From Spirosoma oryzae (GTDB lineage Bacteria; Bacteroidota; Bacteroidia; Cytophagales; Spirosomataceae), in NCBI RefSeq assembly GCF_003002825.1, contig NZ_PVTE01000032.1, positions 1 to 56,045 of the forward strand: DNA of 56,045 bases, in the 5' to 3' direction. The translations under genes and the position numbers were made by a program. Under the pieces are notes generated by a model. The model did not search any database, was not told where the DNA came from, and saw nothing but the letters and a program-made list of their open reading frames with translations. This document shows positions 43,487 to 51,239 of the stretch, piece by piece. How positions within the stretch are numbered: position 1 is the stretch's first letter; the number at the start of each line of letters is the position of its first letter.

Positions 43487-44414
43487 ACTTCAACGGCAAA
43501 TGCACCTCCGCCATCATGCAGCGGGCCGAGCCGCCCCCGTTTCCCTCGATAACGTGCAGGTCGAAATGGACAGGGTTGGCGTATTCGCCGAGCAGGCTGA
43601 TCTGCTGCGGAGTGAGCGACTCGAAGGCCTGGGTCGACATGACCAGCAATTTGTTGCCTTGCCGGGCTTTCACTTGCAGCACATTACCGGCGAAATGGGT
43701 CATCTGCTCCATCGTGATGTCGACCACGCGCTTACCCAATGACTCCAGTTCCTGCCGCACCATCAGCCGCTCGTCGGGGTCAGCGATGGCCGACAGACAG
43801 ACGATAGCGAACGTATCGCCAATCGACATCAGCACGTTGGTGTGGTAAATGGGCGTGCCATTGGCATCGACCGCGTGGAAGGCGATGGTTCTGTAACCCG
43901 TCTGCTTACCGAACTCAGCCAGCACATCCGCATCCGTACGGGGCGACAGACAGGCAAAGGCAACCCGGTTCATCCGATCGAGGACCAGACTGCCCGTACC
44001 TTCTAGAAACTTACCCTCCTGCTCGAAATGCGTCAGGTCAACGACACGGGCGACATGGTATTTTTTGGCCAGTTCATCGATGATGTCCTGACGCCGTTCG
44101 GCCCGGCGATTTTCGGCCTGCATCGGATACAGGACCACCGTTCCGCTGGCGTGAAACGATACCCAATTGTTCGGAAAAAGTGAATCGGGCGTGTGCGGTT
44201 CGTCGGTATCGTCGTAGACCAGCACGTCTACGCCACTCGCTTTCAGTTGCTGCACCATATCATCGAACTCCTGCCGGGCGTCGGCCTGAGCCGCATTGCT
44301 GGTCCGGGCCGCCATTTCACTATCCTGAAAAGCATTGGACGCAGCCGTCTGCTGGTTGAACCCGAACCGAACCGGGCGAATCATGAGAATGGTAGACGTT
44401 GCCTGTGATTGCAT
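43485..44414 (-). CDS. ctlX: Arginine-deiminase-fold hydrolase, CtlX-like (citrulline use)
   Basis: This 309-residue enzyme of the guanidino-group-modifying (amidinotransferase) superfamily resembles the citrulline-utilisation hydrolase CtlX. Visible features are the N-terminal ILMIRPVRFGFNQQTA, the substrate-binding FPNNWVSFHASGTVVLYPM, LEGTGSLVLDR, the catalytic His in YHTNVLMSIGDTFAIVC, and the catalytic Cys299 in GGGSARCMMAEVHL. It follows a second, longer enzyme of the same fold on the same strand, and the two may act on arginine or citrulline together (inference). Confidence 0.82.
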   Translation of the reverse strand: MQSQATSTILMIRPVRFGFNQQTAASNAFQDSEMAARTSNAAQADARQEFDDMVQQLKASGVDVLVYDDTDEPHTPDSLFPNNWVSFHASGTVVLYPMQAENRRAERRQDIIDELAKKYHVARVVDLTHFEQEGKFLEGTGSLVLDRMNRVAFACLSPRTDADVLAEFGKQTGYRTIAFHAVDANGTPIYHTNVLMSIGDTFAIVCLSAIADPDERLMVRQELESLGKRVVDITMEQMTHFAGNVLQVKARQGNKLLVMSTQAFESLTPQQISLLGEYANPVHFDLHVIEGNGGGSARCMMAEVHLPLK

Positions 44415-44438
44415 ATGGGAATAAACAAGTGGTCAATG

Positions 44439-44476
44439 AAGCCGGAAACCACACGTATTCAACTGGCTTCCGGCTT
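44439..44476. repeat. Hairpin between the two deiminase-fold genes
   Basis: AAGCCGGAA (44439-44447) pairs with TTCCGGCTT (44468-44476). There is no clear T run on the minus strand, so termination is uncertain. Confidence 0.45.
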
Positions 44477-44526
44477 AAAAGTACGCAAAAAGAAAACGCC
44501 ATTGTCAGCGCTCTCCGGCGTAGTCA

Positions 44527-46026
44527 CTAGATAGCGTCCCGGAGTAGCGGCAGGCTCATGCAATGCGACCCACCCCGCGCCCGGCTCAGTTCGGCGGAGG
44601 GCAACATGATAAACGTTTTTTCGATCGTATCGGGCGACGATTCACCCCGGTCGAAGCGTTGCAGCAGCTCGGCCGCGCCAACCACGTCAAAGCCCGCTTC
44701 CCGGAACGCTTCAGCCGTTTTGTCGTTGCGATCGTAGCCTACCACGACGCCGTCTTTCAGCGCCAGCAGGTTACATGAATCCGTCCACTGTTCGCGCGCA
44801 CCAAATGGAAATTCATCGTTACCCGAATAAATGAACCGGATCGGTTCCGTCGCGCCCAGATCCTTCTGGCTGATACTGACCAGCAAATCTTCGAGGTTCT
44901 CAATCTCGACGGGTTTCTGCTCCTGCCCTTTCGTGAACTGAAGAATTTTCAGTTCTTCCGACAGATCTTTAGCCGCGAAGAAGTGAAGCACGTCGCGTTT
45001 GCGGGTTTCGTCGCCGGTACGGCCCAGTGAGCGCAGCAGCACCCACGTATTGCGGCTCACCTGCGTAAACACCGTGTCAATGTGCATGTAATCCCGCTTC
45101 TTCGGAATCTTGATGATCGTCACCGTATCGACCAGATTCCGGTCGAACACCAGCTGCATCACCTGCTGAGCCGCGTAAAGCGTTGTCCGCTCGCTCACAC
45201 CCACCAGCAGATGACGGGGTGCAATCATCATCACGTCGCCCCCTTCCAGCGTCGAGCGGGTCAGGTCACGATTCAGATCAGCGTCGGGCAGCAGAAAGGC
45301 GTGTTCGTTATCGGGTATCTCGATGATCTTATCGCGATACGGGGCAAACAGCGGGTGGTTGAAAAAGATGTACTGGGCCAGCAAAGCCTCGCGCGTCCGG
45401 GCCGATTTGGCGGGTTTGTTCAGTAGCACGTGGTCGCCGATAACGATACCAATGTCGCGGGTAAAGATGAAATTGGGCAGCGGAGCAAACAGCATCGTAC
45501 GGTCGGTCAGCGAGCCCGAAATCATCACCTTGGCCAGTTCGACCGGATCTAATTCCAGCAGCGTCTGTTGTGTCTGAAACGACGTGCGCTCGATTCCGCA
45601 GATAGCCGCAATCAGTCGGGTCCGGATCGTATCGTCGGTCAGAATATCCGACAGCAGCCATTGAATATCGATCACGTTCGTCGACCGGAAGTAATCGGGG
45701 CTGTCGGGTTTAAAGAACGAACGGTTGTTGTCGCCCAGCGAATTGACCCGGCCGCGCACCGTGTCAGGCTCCAGAAAATACAACAATAGTTTAACGTAGT
45801 AATCGTACTCGTCCCGGCGCATCATGTCCAGATGCACGATGTCTTCGAAAAGCCAGTCCTGAGCTTTCGAGGGGATGACTTTACCAAGCCCCCGATCGGG
45901 GCTGTGAATCAGCAATCGGCGCAGTCGGCCAATTTCTGACGAAACATTGACGGCAAAAGCCGCTGAATCAGCCAAATATAAGGTGTTCAGCGAATTCCTT
46001 TCTGTGGTTTGCTGTTGTTCGTACAT
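44527..46026 (-). CDS. Arginine deiminase family protein
   Basis: This 499-residue protein has the deiminase fold. Signature parts are IGRLRRLLIHSPDRGLGKVI near the N-terminus, NFIFTRDIGIVIGDHVLL, TLEGGDVMMIAPRHLLVGVS, the catalytic His in MHIDTVFTQVS, and the catalytic Cys489 in RARGGSHCMSLPLL. It is about 90 residues longer than classical arginine deiminase, with an extra middle segment (HLDMMRRDEYDYYVKLLLYF). It would convert arginine or a related guanidine to citrulline and ammonia. No ornithine carbamoyltransferase or carbamate kinase is adjacent, so this is not a standard ADI energy operon. The start ATG at 46026 is chosen to match the family N-terminus. Confidence 0.82.
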   Translation of the reverse strand: MYEQQQTTERNSLNTLYLADSAAFAVNVSSEIGRLRRLLIHSPDRGLGKVIPSKAQDWLFEDIVHLDMMRRDEYDYYVKLLLYFLEPDTVRGRVNSLGDNNRSFFKPDSPDYFRSTNVIDIQWLLSDILTDDTIRTRLIAAICGIERTSFQTQQTLLELDPVELAKVMISGSLTDRTMLFAPLPNFIFTRDIGIVIGDHVLLNKPAKSARTREALLAQYIFFNHPLFAPYRDKIIEIPDNEHAFLLPDADLNRDLTRSTLEGGDVMMIAPRHLLVGVSERTTLYAAQQVMQLVFDRNLVDTVTIIKIPKKRDYMHIDTVFTQVSRNTWVLLRSLGRTGDETRKRDVLHFFAAKDLSEELKILQFTKGQEQKPVEIENLEDLLVSISQKDLGATEPIRFIYSGNDEFPFGAREQWTDSCNLLALKDGVVVGYDRNDKTAEAFREAGFDVVGAAELLQRFDRGESSPDTIEKTFIMLPSAELSRARGGSHCMSLPLLRDAI

Positions 46027-46285
46027 ACGCAATCCGGTCACTACTAGTAAGCCGACCGGGCGGGTAATGTACGCTTTTTTGATCGATCCACACGCTGCGC
46101 TGCTTTGTCCCGATGGCAACCAACCACCTCGCTTACCCACTAATTTCAGCCAGCTAGCTGGAGGTGTTCTAAATAGCGGAACGGCCGTCAACTTTTAAGA
46201 CCCCTATTTTGTTGTCTTAAAAAGGCAGATACCGTTTCGTCTGCTAACTTTGCGGCTTTGTTTGGCCGTCACGCTACAACCTATT
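46027..46285. promoter_or_regulatory. Divergent control region of the deiminase and suf units
   Basis: This 259-bp region lies between divergent starts. TAACTTTG at 46245-46252 is a good -7 box for sufC, but I see no TTTG at the expected spacing, so the promoter call is tentative. A reading frame continuous with the deiminase gene extends into it without an ATG. Confidence 0.4.
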
Positions 46286-47035
46286 ATGTTATCCATCAGC
46301 AATTTACAGGCCGTCATCGGCGAAAAGCAGATATTAAGAGGGCTCGACCTGGAGGTAAAAGCCGGTGAGGTTCACGCAATTATGGGTCCTAACGGAGCCG
46401 GGAAGAGCACACTGGCGTCGGTACTGGCGGGTCGGGAAGACTACGAGGTAACGGGTGGCAGCGTATTGTTCGACGGTAAGGACCTGCTGGATATGGCTCC
46501 CGAAGAGCGGGCAGCCGAGGGTATTTTTCTGGCTTTCCAGTATCCGGTTGAGATTCCGGGCGTCAGCACGACGAACTTCCTGAAAACGGCCATGAACGAG
46601 ATCCGGAAATACCGGGGTGAGCAACCACTCGACGCCGTGCAGTTTCTGAAGCTGATGAAGGAAAAGATGCAGTTGGTCAACATCGACCAGTCGCTGCTGA
46701 GCCGCTCGCTGAACGAAGGCTTTTCGGGCGGGGAGAAAAAGCGGAACGAAATCTTCCAGATGGCAATGCTCGAACCGAAGCTGGCCATTCTGGACGAAAC
46801 CGATTCCGGACTCGATATCGATGCCCTGCGCATCGTGGCCGAAGGTGTCAACAAACTGCGATCGCCGGAGCGCGCTACCATCGTCGTCACGCACTACCAG
46901 CGCCTGCTCGACTACATCGTCCCGGATTTTGTCCACGTACTGTACAAGGGGCGGATTGTTAAATCAGGCCCGAAAGAACTCGCTTACGAACTAGAAGAAA
47001 AAGGATACGACTGGATCAAGGCGGAAGTGGCCTAA
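46286..47035 (+). CDS. sufC: Fe-S cluster assembly ATPase SufC
   Basis: This 249-residue ABC-type ATPase of the SUF iron-sulfur assembly machine normally works in a SufBC2D complex. The Walker A motif GPNGAGKST is at residues 34-42. The ABC signature is in LNEGFSGGEKKRNEI, and Walker B is in LAILDETDSGLDID, the Asp-for-Ser variant typical of SufC. The ATG at 46286 is used; an upstream TTG frame would add 12 residues. It is the first gene of the unit here: sufB, normally just upstream, is not present. Confidence 0.96.
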   Translation: MLSISNLQAVIGEKQILRGLDLEVKAGEVHAIMGPNGAGKSTLASVLAGREDYEVTGGSVLFDGKDLLDMAPEERAAEGIFLAFQYPVEIPGVSTTNFLKTAMNEIRKYRGEQPLDAVQFLKLMKEKMQLVNIDQSLLSRSLNEGFSGGEKKRNEIFQMAMLEPKLAILDETDSGLDIDALRIVAEGVNKLRSPERATIVVTHYQRLLDYIVPDFVHVLYKGRIVKSGPKELAYELEEKGYDWIKAEVA

Positions 47036-47103
47036 ATCCGTTCCGTAGTGACTCGACCCCAACATTCCAACCGCTACGACGGGCCGTTTCAAACTACCAA
47101 CAA

Positions 47104-48429
47104 ATGACTCCGACTTACGAATCATATACTGATTTCAAAAACCAGCTGCTGACCGCCTTCCGGGAGGGTGAGGAGCGCCTGAACGGCGAAAGCAAAACTG
47201 CCCTGCACCAGGTTCGGCGGCAGGCACTGACTGCGTTCGATCAGCTCGGCTTTCCAACCATCCGGCACGAGGAGTGGAAATACTCCAACGTGAACAGCCT
47301 GATCAAGCAGCGTTTCACCATCGACGGGACGTCGACACTGACTGCCGACGAACTGTCGTCGCTGGAGATTCCGAATCTGGAAGGTAACGTACTGTACTTC
47401 GTCAATGGTCATTATCAGGCTGAGATGTCGCACATCGTTAGCCCGGCCGATCAGGTGCAGATTGGTAGTCTTGCCGATAGTATCAAAGCTGATCCAGATG
47501 GCGTTGGGGCTCACTTTGCCCGATACGCCGATTACAAAGACAGCGCGTTTACGGCACTGAACACGGCGCTGGCTACGGATGGTGTCGTCATTCGGGTTCC
47601 GGCCAACGCACAGGTCGAGCAACCCATTATTCTGCGGTTCATCAGCGACGCCCGTGTCAACAACGTAGCATCGCAGCCGCGTAACCTGATTCTGGTCGGT
47701 AAAAACGCCGAGGTGACCGTAACCGAGTCGTTCCGCACGCTGGGCGACAACAGTAGTTTCGTCAATATCGTAACCGAGATTTCGCTGGACCGCGACGCCC
47801 GGATGCAGTACTACAAGGTGCAGGACGAAACCAATCAGGCGTATCACATCGGTACGACGCAGGTTCATCAGACGGATAATAGCCACTTCTACGCGGCTAC
47901 CGTCACGCTGAACGGCAACTTCGTTCGCAACAACCTGAACATCGTGCTGAATGGTCAATACGCCGAAGCGTTTATGTACGGGTTGTACATGCCAAACGGC
48001 CGTCAGCACGTCGACAACCACACGCTTGTCGATCACGCCATGCCGAATTCGTACAGCAACGAATTGTACAAAGGTATTCTGGACGACAGCGGTACCGGCG
48101 TATTCAACGGCAAGATTTTCGTTCGGCCCGACGCGCAGAAAACCAATGCGTATCAATCCTGCAAAAACGTTGTACTGTCGCCCAACGCGACGATGAACAC
48201 CAAGCCGCAGCTTGAAATCTACGCTGACGACGTGAAGTGTTCGCACGGTACAACGACGGGACAGCTGAACGACGAAGCCCTGTTCTACATGCGGTCGCGG
48301 GGTATTCCAAAAGACGAAGCCCGGACGCTTCTGCTGTATGCCTTCGCGCAGGATGTACTGAGTCAGATCAAGATTCAGCCAATCCGCGACTATCTGGAAG
48401 GTGTCATAACGGCCAAGCTGACGAAGTAA
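47104..48429 (+). CDS. sufD: Fe-S cluster assembly protein SufD
   Basis: This 441-residue scaffold subunit is built from the SufB/SufD beta-helix. Recognisable parts are FPTIRHEEWKYSNVNSL near residue 60, the central helix repeats, and the C-terminal core KCSHGTTTGQLNDEALFYMRSRGI with PKDEARTLLLYAFAQDVLSQI. It pairs with SufC, and the pair requires SufB to build clusters. It begins 68 bp after sufC. A hairpin repeat and a terminator follow, so sufS may be transcribed partly on its own. Confidence 0.95.
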   Translation: MTPTYESYTDFKNQLLTAFREGEERLNGESKTALHQVRRQALTAFDQLGFPTIRHEEWKYSNVNSLIKQRFTIDGTSTLTADELSSLEIPNLEGNVLYFVNGHYQAEMSHIVSPADQVQIGSLADSIKADPDGVGAHFARYADYKDSAFTALNTALATDGVVIRVPANAQVEQPIILRFISDARVNNVASQPRNLILVGKNAEVTVTESFRTLGDNSSFVNIVTEISLDRDARMQYYKVQDETNQAYHIGTTQVHQTDNSHFYAATVTLNGNFVRNNLNIVLNGQYAEAFMYGLYMPNGRQHVDNHTLVDHAMPNSYSNELYKGILDDSGTGVFNGKIFVRPDAQKTNAYQSCKNVVLSPNATMNTKPQLEIYADDVKCSHGTTTGQLNDEALFYMRSRGIPKDEARTLLLYAFAQDVLSQIKIQPIRDYLEGVITAKLTK

Positions 48430-48448
48430 CAGTAACTATTCTTTGGCA

Positions 48449-48524
48449 TTCCGACGTCAGGAGGAATCTTCAGTAGCTAGTAGCACTTTACTGCTTTTGC
48501 CGAAGGTTCCTCCTAACGTCGGAA
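48449..48524. repeat. Inverted repeat with TTCCGACGT ends
   Basis: 18-base arms at 48449-48466 and 48507-48524 pair with one mismatch (TTCCGACGTCAGGAGGAA against TTCCTCCTAACGTCGGAA). It is unlike the other families in this window and has the look of a dispersed intergenic repeat of Cytophagales genomes. Confidence 0.65.
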
Positions 48525-48530
48525 CGACAA

Positions 48531-48571
48531 AATCGGGGATTGACGAGACTTCGTTAATCCCCGATTTTTTT
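48531..48571 (+). terminator. Rho-independent terminator inside the suf unit
   Basis: AATCGGGGATT and following bases pair with the segment ending AATCCCCGATT around a short loop, then T7. It lies between sufD and sufS, so expression of the downstream genes would need read-through or another promoter. Confidence 0.85.
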
Positions 48572-48623
48572 GCACCTTTCCCGCGCTCAGCCTGTTGTTT
48601 ATACAGTAACACCAGACAGTCTC

Positions 48624-49862
48624 ATGCAAACGGCTATTGCCCCGTCTCTCGATATTCAGCAAATCCGGCAGGATTTTCCCATACTCGATCAGCAGATCAA
48701 CAATCGGCCGCTGGTCTATTTTGATAATGCCGCTACGACGCAGAAACCCCGCGCCGTGATCGATGCGCTTACGAATTATTACGAGGGGTACAATGCCAAT
48801 ATTCACCGGGGTATTCATCACCTGGCGGAGCAGGCAACGGCCGCTTTCGAAGCGTCACGCCGGGCCATGCAGTCGTTTCTGAACGCTGCACACTGGCAGG
48901 AGATTATCTTTACCTACGGCACCACCGATGGTATCAACCTGGTGGCGCAGGCTTATGGCCGTCGCTTCCTCAACGCGGGCGACGAGATCATTATCTCGGG
49001 CATGGAGCACCACTCCAACATCGTACCCTGGCAAATGCTCTGCGAAGAGCGCGGCTGCGTCCTGAAAGTGATCCCGGTCGATGAGCAGGGCGACCTGATT
49101 CTTGACGAGTACGACGCACTGCTGTCGGAGCAAACAAAGCTGGTCTCCGTCGTTCACGCGTCGAACTCACTGGGTACGGTCAATCCGGTTAAAACGATCA
49201 TCGAGAAAGCCCACGCTGCGGGTGCCGTTGTGCTGATTGATGGTGCCCAGTCGTCGTCGCACTTACCCGTCGATGTGCAGGCCCTCGACGCTGATTTCTT
49301 TGTCTGCTCGGCGCACAAATTCTACGGCCCAACGGGTATGGGTGTGCTATACGGCAAAACAGCGTTGCTTGAAGCCATGTCGCCCTACCGGGGTGGTGGC
49401 GAGATGATCCGTGAGGTGACGTTCGAAAAAACGACTTACAACGATATTCCGTACAAGTTTGAAGCAGGTACGCCCAACATAGCCGACGTCGTAGCTGTGA
49501 AAGCGGCTGTCGACTACATCGGTCAGCTGAGTAAGGAAGCCATTGCTGCGCACGAACTGGAGTTGCTCCACTACGCAACGGAGCAACTGAGCGAGATCGA
49601 TGGGCTGCGGATTATTGGTCAGGCGAAGGAAAAGATTGGCGTCGTATCGTTTGTCATGGATGGCATTCACCACCAGGATATGGGTGTTATCCTCGATCAG
49701 CAGGGTATCGCCGTACGGACGGGTCACCACTGCACCATGCCGTTGATGCATCGCTTTGGCATTGCCGGAACTACACGGGCGTCCTTTGCCGTTTACAACA
49801 CCAAAGACGAGATTGACCGGCTCGTTCAGGGTATCCGCCGGGTTCAGAAAATGATGCTGTAA
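48624..49862 (+). CDS. sufS: Cysteine desulfurase SufS
   Basis: This 412-residue PLP enzyme takes sulfur from cysteine for iron-sulfur assembly. The PLP lysine is Lys232 in CSAHKFYGPTGMG, the persulfide Cys is Cys370 in RTGHHCTMPLM, and the group II desulfurase motif GGGEMI is at about 257-262. The ATG at 48624 is used; an upstream TTG would add 18 residues. Its normal partner SufE is separated from it by a toxin-antitoxin pair. Confidence 0.96.
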   Translation: MQTAIAPSLDIQQIRQDFPILDQQINNRPLVYFDNAATTQKPRAVIDALTNYYEGYNANIHRGIHHLAEQATAAFEASRRAMQSFLNAAHWQEIIFTYGTTDGINLVAQAYGRRFLNAGDEIIISGMEHHSNIVPWQMLCEERGCVLKVIPVDEQGDLILDEYDALLSEQTKLVSVVHASNSLGTVNPVKTIIEKAHAAGAVVLIDGAQSSSHLPVDVQALDADFFVCSAHKFYGPTGMGVLYGKTALLEAMSPYRGGGEMIREVTFEKTTYNDIPYKFEAGTPNIADVVAVKAAVDYIGQLSKEAIAAHELELLHYATEQLSEIDGLRIIGQAKEKIGVVSFVMDGIHHQDMGVILDQQGIAVRTGHHCTMPLMHRFGIAGTTRASFAVYNTKDEIDRLVQGIRRVQKMML

Positions 49863-49882
49863 GGATTTAAACGGCTTGAGTT

Positions 49883-50104
49883 ATGCATACAGGTGAAATC
49901 TTACTGGACAAAAATCAGGTATTAGCTGCGCTCGGTGAGTTGCCAGACAGAGTTTCTTCTGAAGAGTTGATAGAGCGTATTCTTTTTATCAAAATGATAG
50001 AGAGCCGACTGCTCGAAACTGCTGAGGTCTCAAACGAACAGGTCATGCAAATGCTGCGTGACACTAGACAGAAAAAAGTGGCCGAAGTAAATCGTAATGC
50101 ATGA
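49883..50104 (+). CDS. Antitoxin-like small protein of a RelE/ParE module
   Basis: This 73-residue protein looks like the small antitoxins that precede RelE/ParE toxins in Bacteroidota: a short N-terminal strand (EILLDKNQVLAAL), then helices (SSEELIERILFIKMIESRLLE), and a basic tail (RDTRQKKVAEVN). Its last codons overlap the toxin start (ATGA), the usual coupling of such pairs. Base composition is visibly richer in A/T than in the suf genes on either side, which suggests a separate origin. Confidence 0.65.
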   Translation: MHTGEILLDKNQVLAALGELPDRVSSEELIERILFIKMIESRLLETAEVSNEQVMQMLRDTRQKKVAEVNRNA

Positions 50105-50382
50105 TTAGCTGGAAAGAATCAGCGCAAGAAGAGGTTCGCGTTATTTATGAATATTTATTTGACCAGTCCGCTGCTGTGGCTGATGATTGGTCAGATCAAC
50201 TGGCACGTAAGCTCACGCTAGTGGAGCAGTTTCCTGAAATGGGGCGCATCGTACCGGACTATTATATTTCGTTTATTCGTGAAATTTTTGCGGGTAGCTA
50301 GCGGGTTGTTTACAGTACACAGGATAACAAGGTAACGATCCTTGCCGTGCGCCCGATGGGCAGACCGCTTGGCAAGCTATAG
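50101..50382 (+). pseudogene. RelE/ParE toxin gene interrupted by an in-frame TAG
   Basis: The first 66 codons encode a RelE/ParE-type toxin (ISWKESAQEEVRVIYEYL, LVEQFPEMGRIVP, FIREIFAGS). At 50299-50301 the frame meets TAG exactly where the family has Tyr or Phe, and it continues for 26 codons as RVVYSTQDNKVTILAVRPMG, the normal C-terminal strands, ending TAG 50380-50382. One base change (TAC or TAT to TAG) explains it. The toxin is therefore probably cut short and inactive, unless the stop is suppressed or is a sequencing error. It sits between sufS and sufE. Confidence 0.8.
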
Positions 50383-50384
50383 TA

Positions 50385-50816
50385 ATGACAATCAACGAGA
50401 AACAGGACGAGATAATCGACGAATTTGATCTGTTTGACGATCAGCTCGACAAGACGCAATACATTATCGACATTGGCAAGAAACTACCGCCAATGCCGGA
50501 GTCAGCCAAAACCGACGAGAACCGAATTATGGGTTGTCAGTCGAAAGTATGGCTTGACGCTGAATTACAGGGCGATACCATTCGTTTTTACGGCGACAGT
50601 GAGCCGACAGCCCAGGTTTCGAAAGGGCTTATCAGTCTGCTGATTCGGGTTTTATCCGACCAAAAGCCGGAGGATATTGCTAATGCAGATCTTTATTTCA
50701 TTCCCCGCGTCGGCATGGGTAATCTGATCACATCGCTGCGGGCGGGTGGTCTGGCGTCCATGATCGAGCGCATGAAAGCCTACGGCCGGGCGTATTCGGC
50801 CAATTCTGTGCAGTGA
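50385..50816 (+). CDS. sufE: Sulfur acceptor protein SufE
   Basis: This 143-residue protein accepts the persulfide from SufS and stimulates it. The active cysteine is Cys51 in ENRIMGCQSKVWLDA, the family signature. The C-terminal part GLISLLIRVLSDQKPEDIAN and the following residues match the fold. It starts 2 bp after the end of the interrupted toxin frame, and its stop overlaps the next gene's start (TGATG), so translation is coupled. Confidence 0.95.
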   Translation: MTINEKQDEIIDEFDLFDDQLDKTQYIIDIGKKLPPMPESAKTDENRIMGCQSKVWLDAELQGDTIRFYGDSEPTAQVSKGLISLLIRVLSDQKPEDIANADLYFIPRVGMGNLITSLRAGGLASMIERMKAYGRAYSANSVQ

Positions 50817-51127
50817 TGACTGACGAAGAACTGAAGGAACAGGTCGTACTGGCGCTGAAAAGCGTCTACGATCCCGAAATCCCGGTCGATGTATACGAAC
50901 TGGGTTTGATTTACGACATCAAGGTATTCCCCGTTAACAACGTGTATATCCTGATGACGCTGACATCGCCCTCCTGCCCGTCGGCCGGTACGATTCCCAG
51001 CGAGATTGAAGAGAAAGTTCGTGAGATTCAGGGTGTCAACGATGTGAGCGTAGAGCTTACCTTCGACCCGCCCTATTCTACCGAACTCATGTCCGAAGTC
51101 GCGAAGCTGGAATTGGGATTTATGTAA
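50816..51127 (+). CDS. sufT: SUF-associated MIP18/PaaD-like (DUF59) protein
   Basis: This 103-residue protein of the MIP18/DUF59 family acts in maturation of iron-sulfur proteins. It has the conserved SVYDPEIPVDVYELGLIYDI and the SPSCPSAGTIPSEIEE stretch with the reactive Cys, and ends with DVSVELTFDPPYSTELMSE. The start ATG overlaps the sufE stop by one base. The symbol sufT is used for this family in SUF operons. The stop codon lies inside the first bases of a repeat element. Confidence 0.88.
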   Translation: MTDEELKEQVVLALKSVYDPEIPVDVYELGLIYDIKVFPVNNVYILMTLTSPSCPSAGTIPSEIEEKVREIQGVNDVSVELTFDPPYSTELMSEVAKLELGFM

Positions 51128-51218
51128 CCCAGACCTCCTGGTCTGGTAGCCGTTAGGCTAATTTATACCAACGCTTTAGCCGCCGGCGCGGCTACCAGAC
51201 CAGGAGGTCTGGGCTACA
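51123..51218. repeat. Stop-codon-associated inverted-repeat element, copy 3
   Basis: The left end TGTAACCCAGACC begins at 51123 and supplies the TAA of sufT (51125-51127). In the other copies the same place reads TGTAGCCC, where the TAG would also be an in-frame stop. The inverted right end finishes at 51218. The core GCCGTTAGGC is oriented as in copy 2. Confidence 0.8.
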
Positions 51219-51239
51219 CATTACAACTAATTAATCATT

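Noticed and set aside
46027..46191. N-terminal extension of the arginine-deiminase-like gene
   Set aside because: The extra 55 residues begin at a non-ATG codon and do not resemble the family; the ATG at 46026 matches the conserved N-terminus.
46245..46252. Full promoter call for sufC
   Set aside because: The TAACTTTG box is good, but no TTTG lies at 19-21 bases upstream, so only a tentative regulatory region is reported.
47122..48246. 374-residue open frame antisense to sufD
   Set aside because: It is a shadow of sufD with low-complexity Val/Arg content and no recognisable domain.
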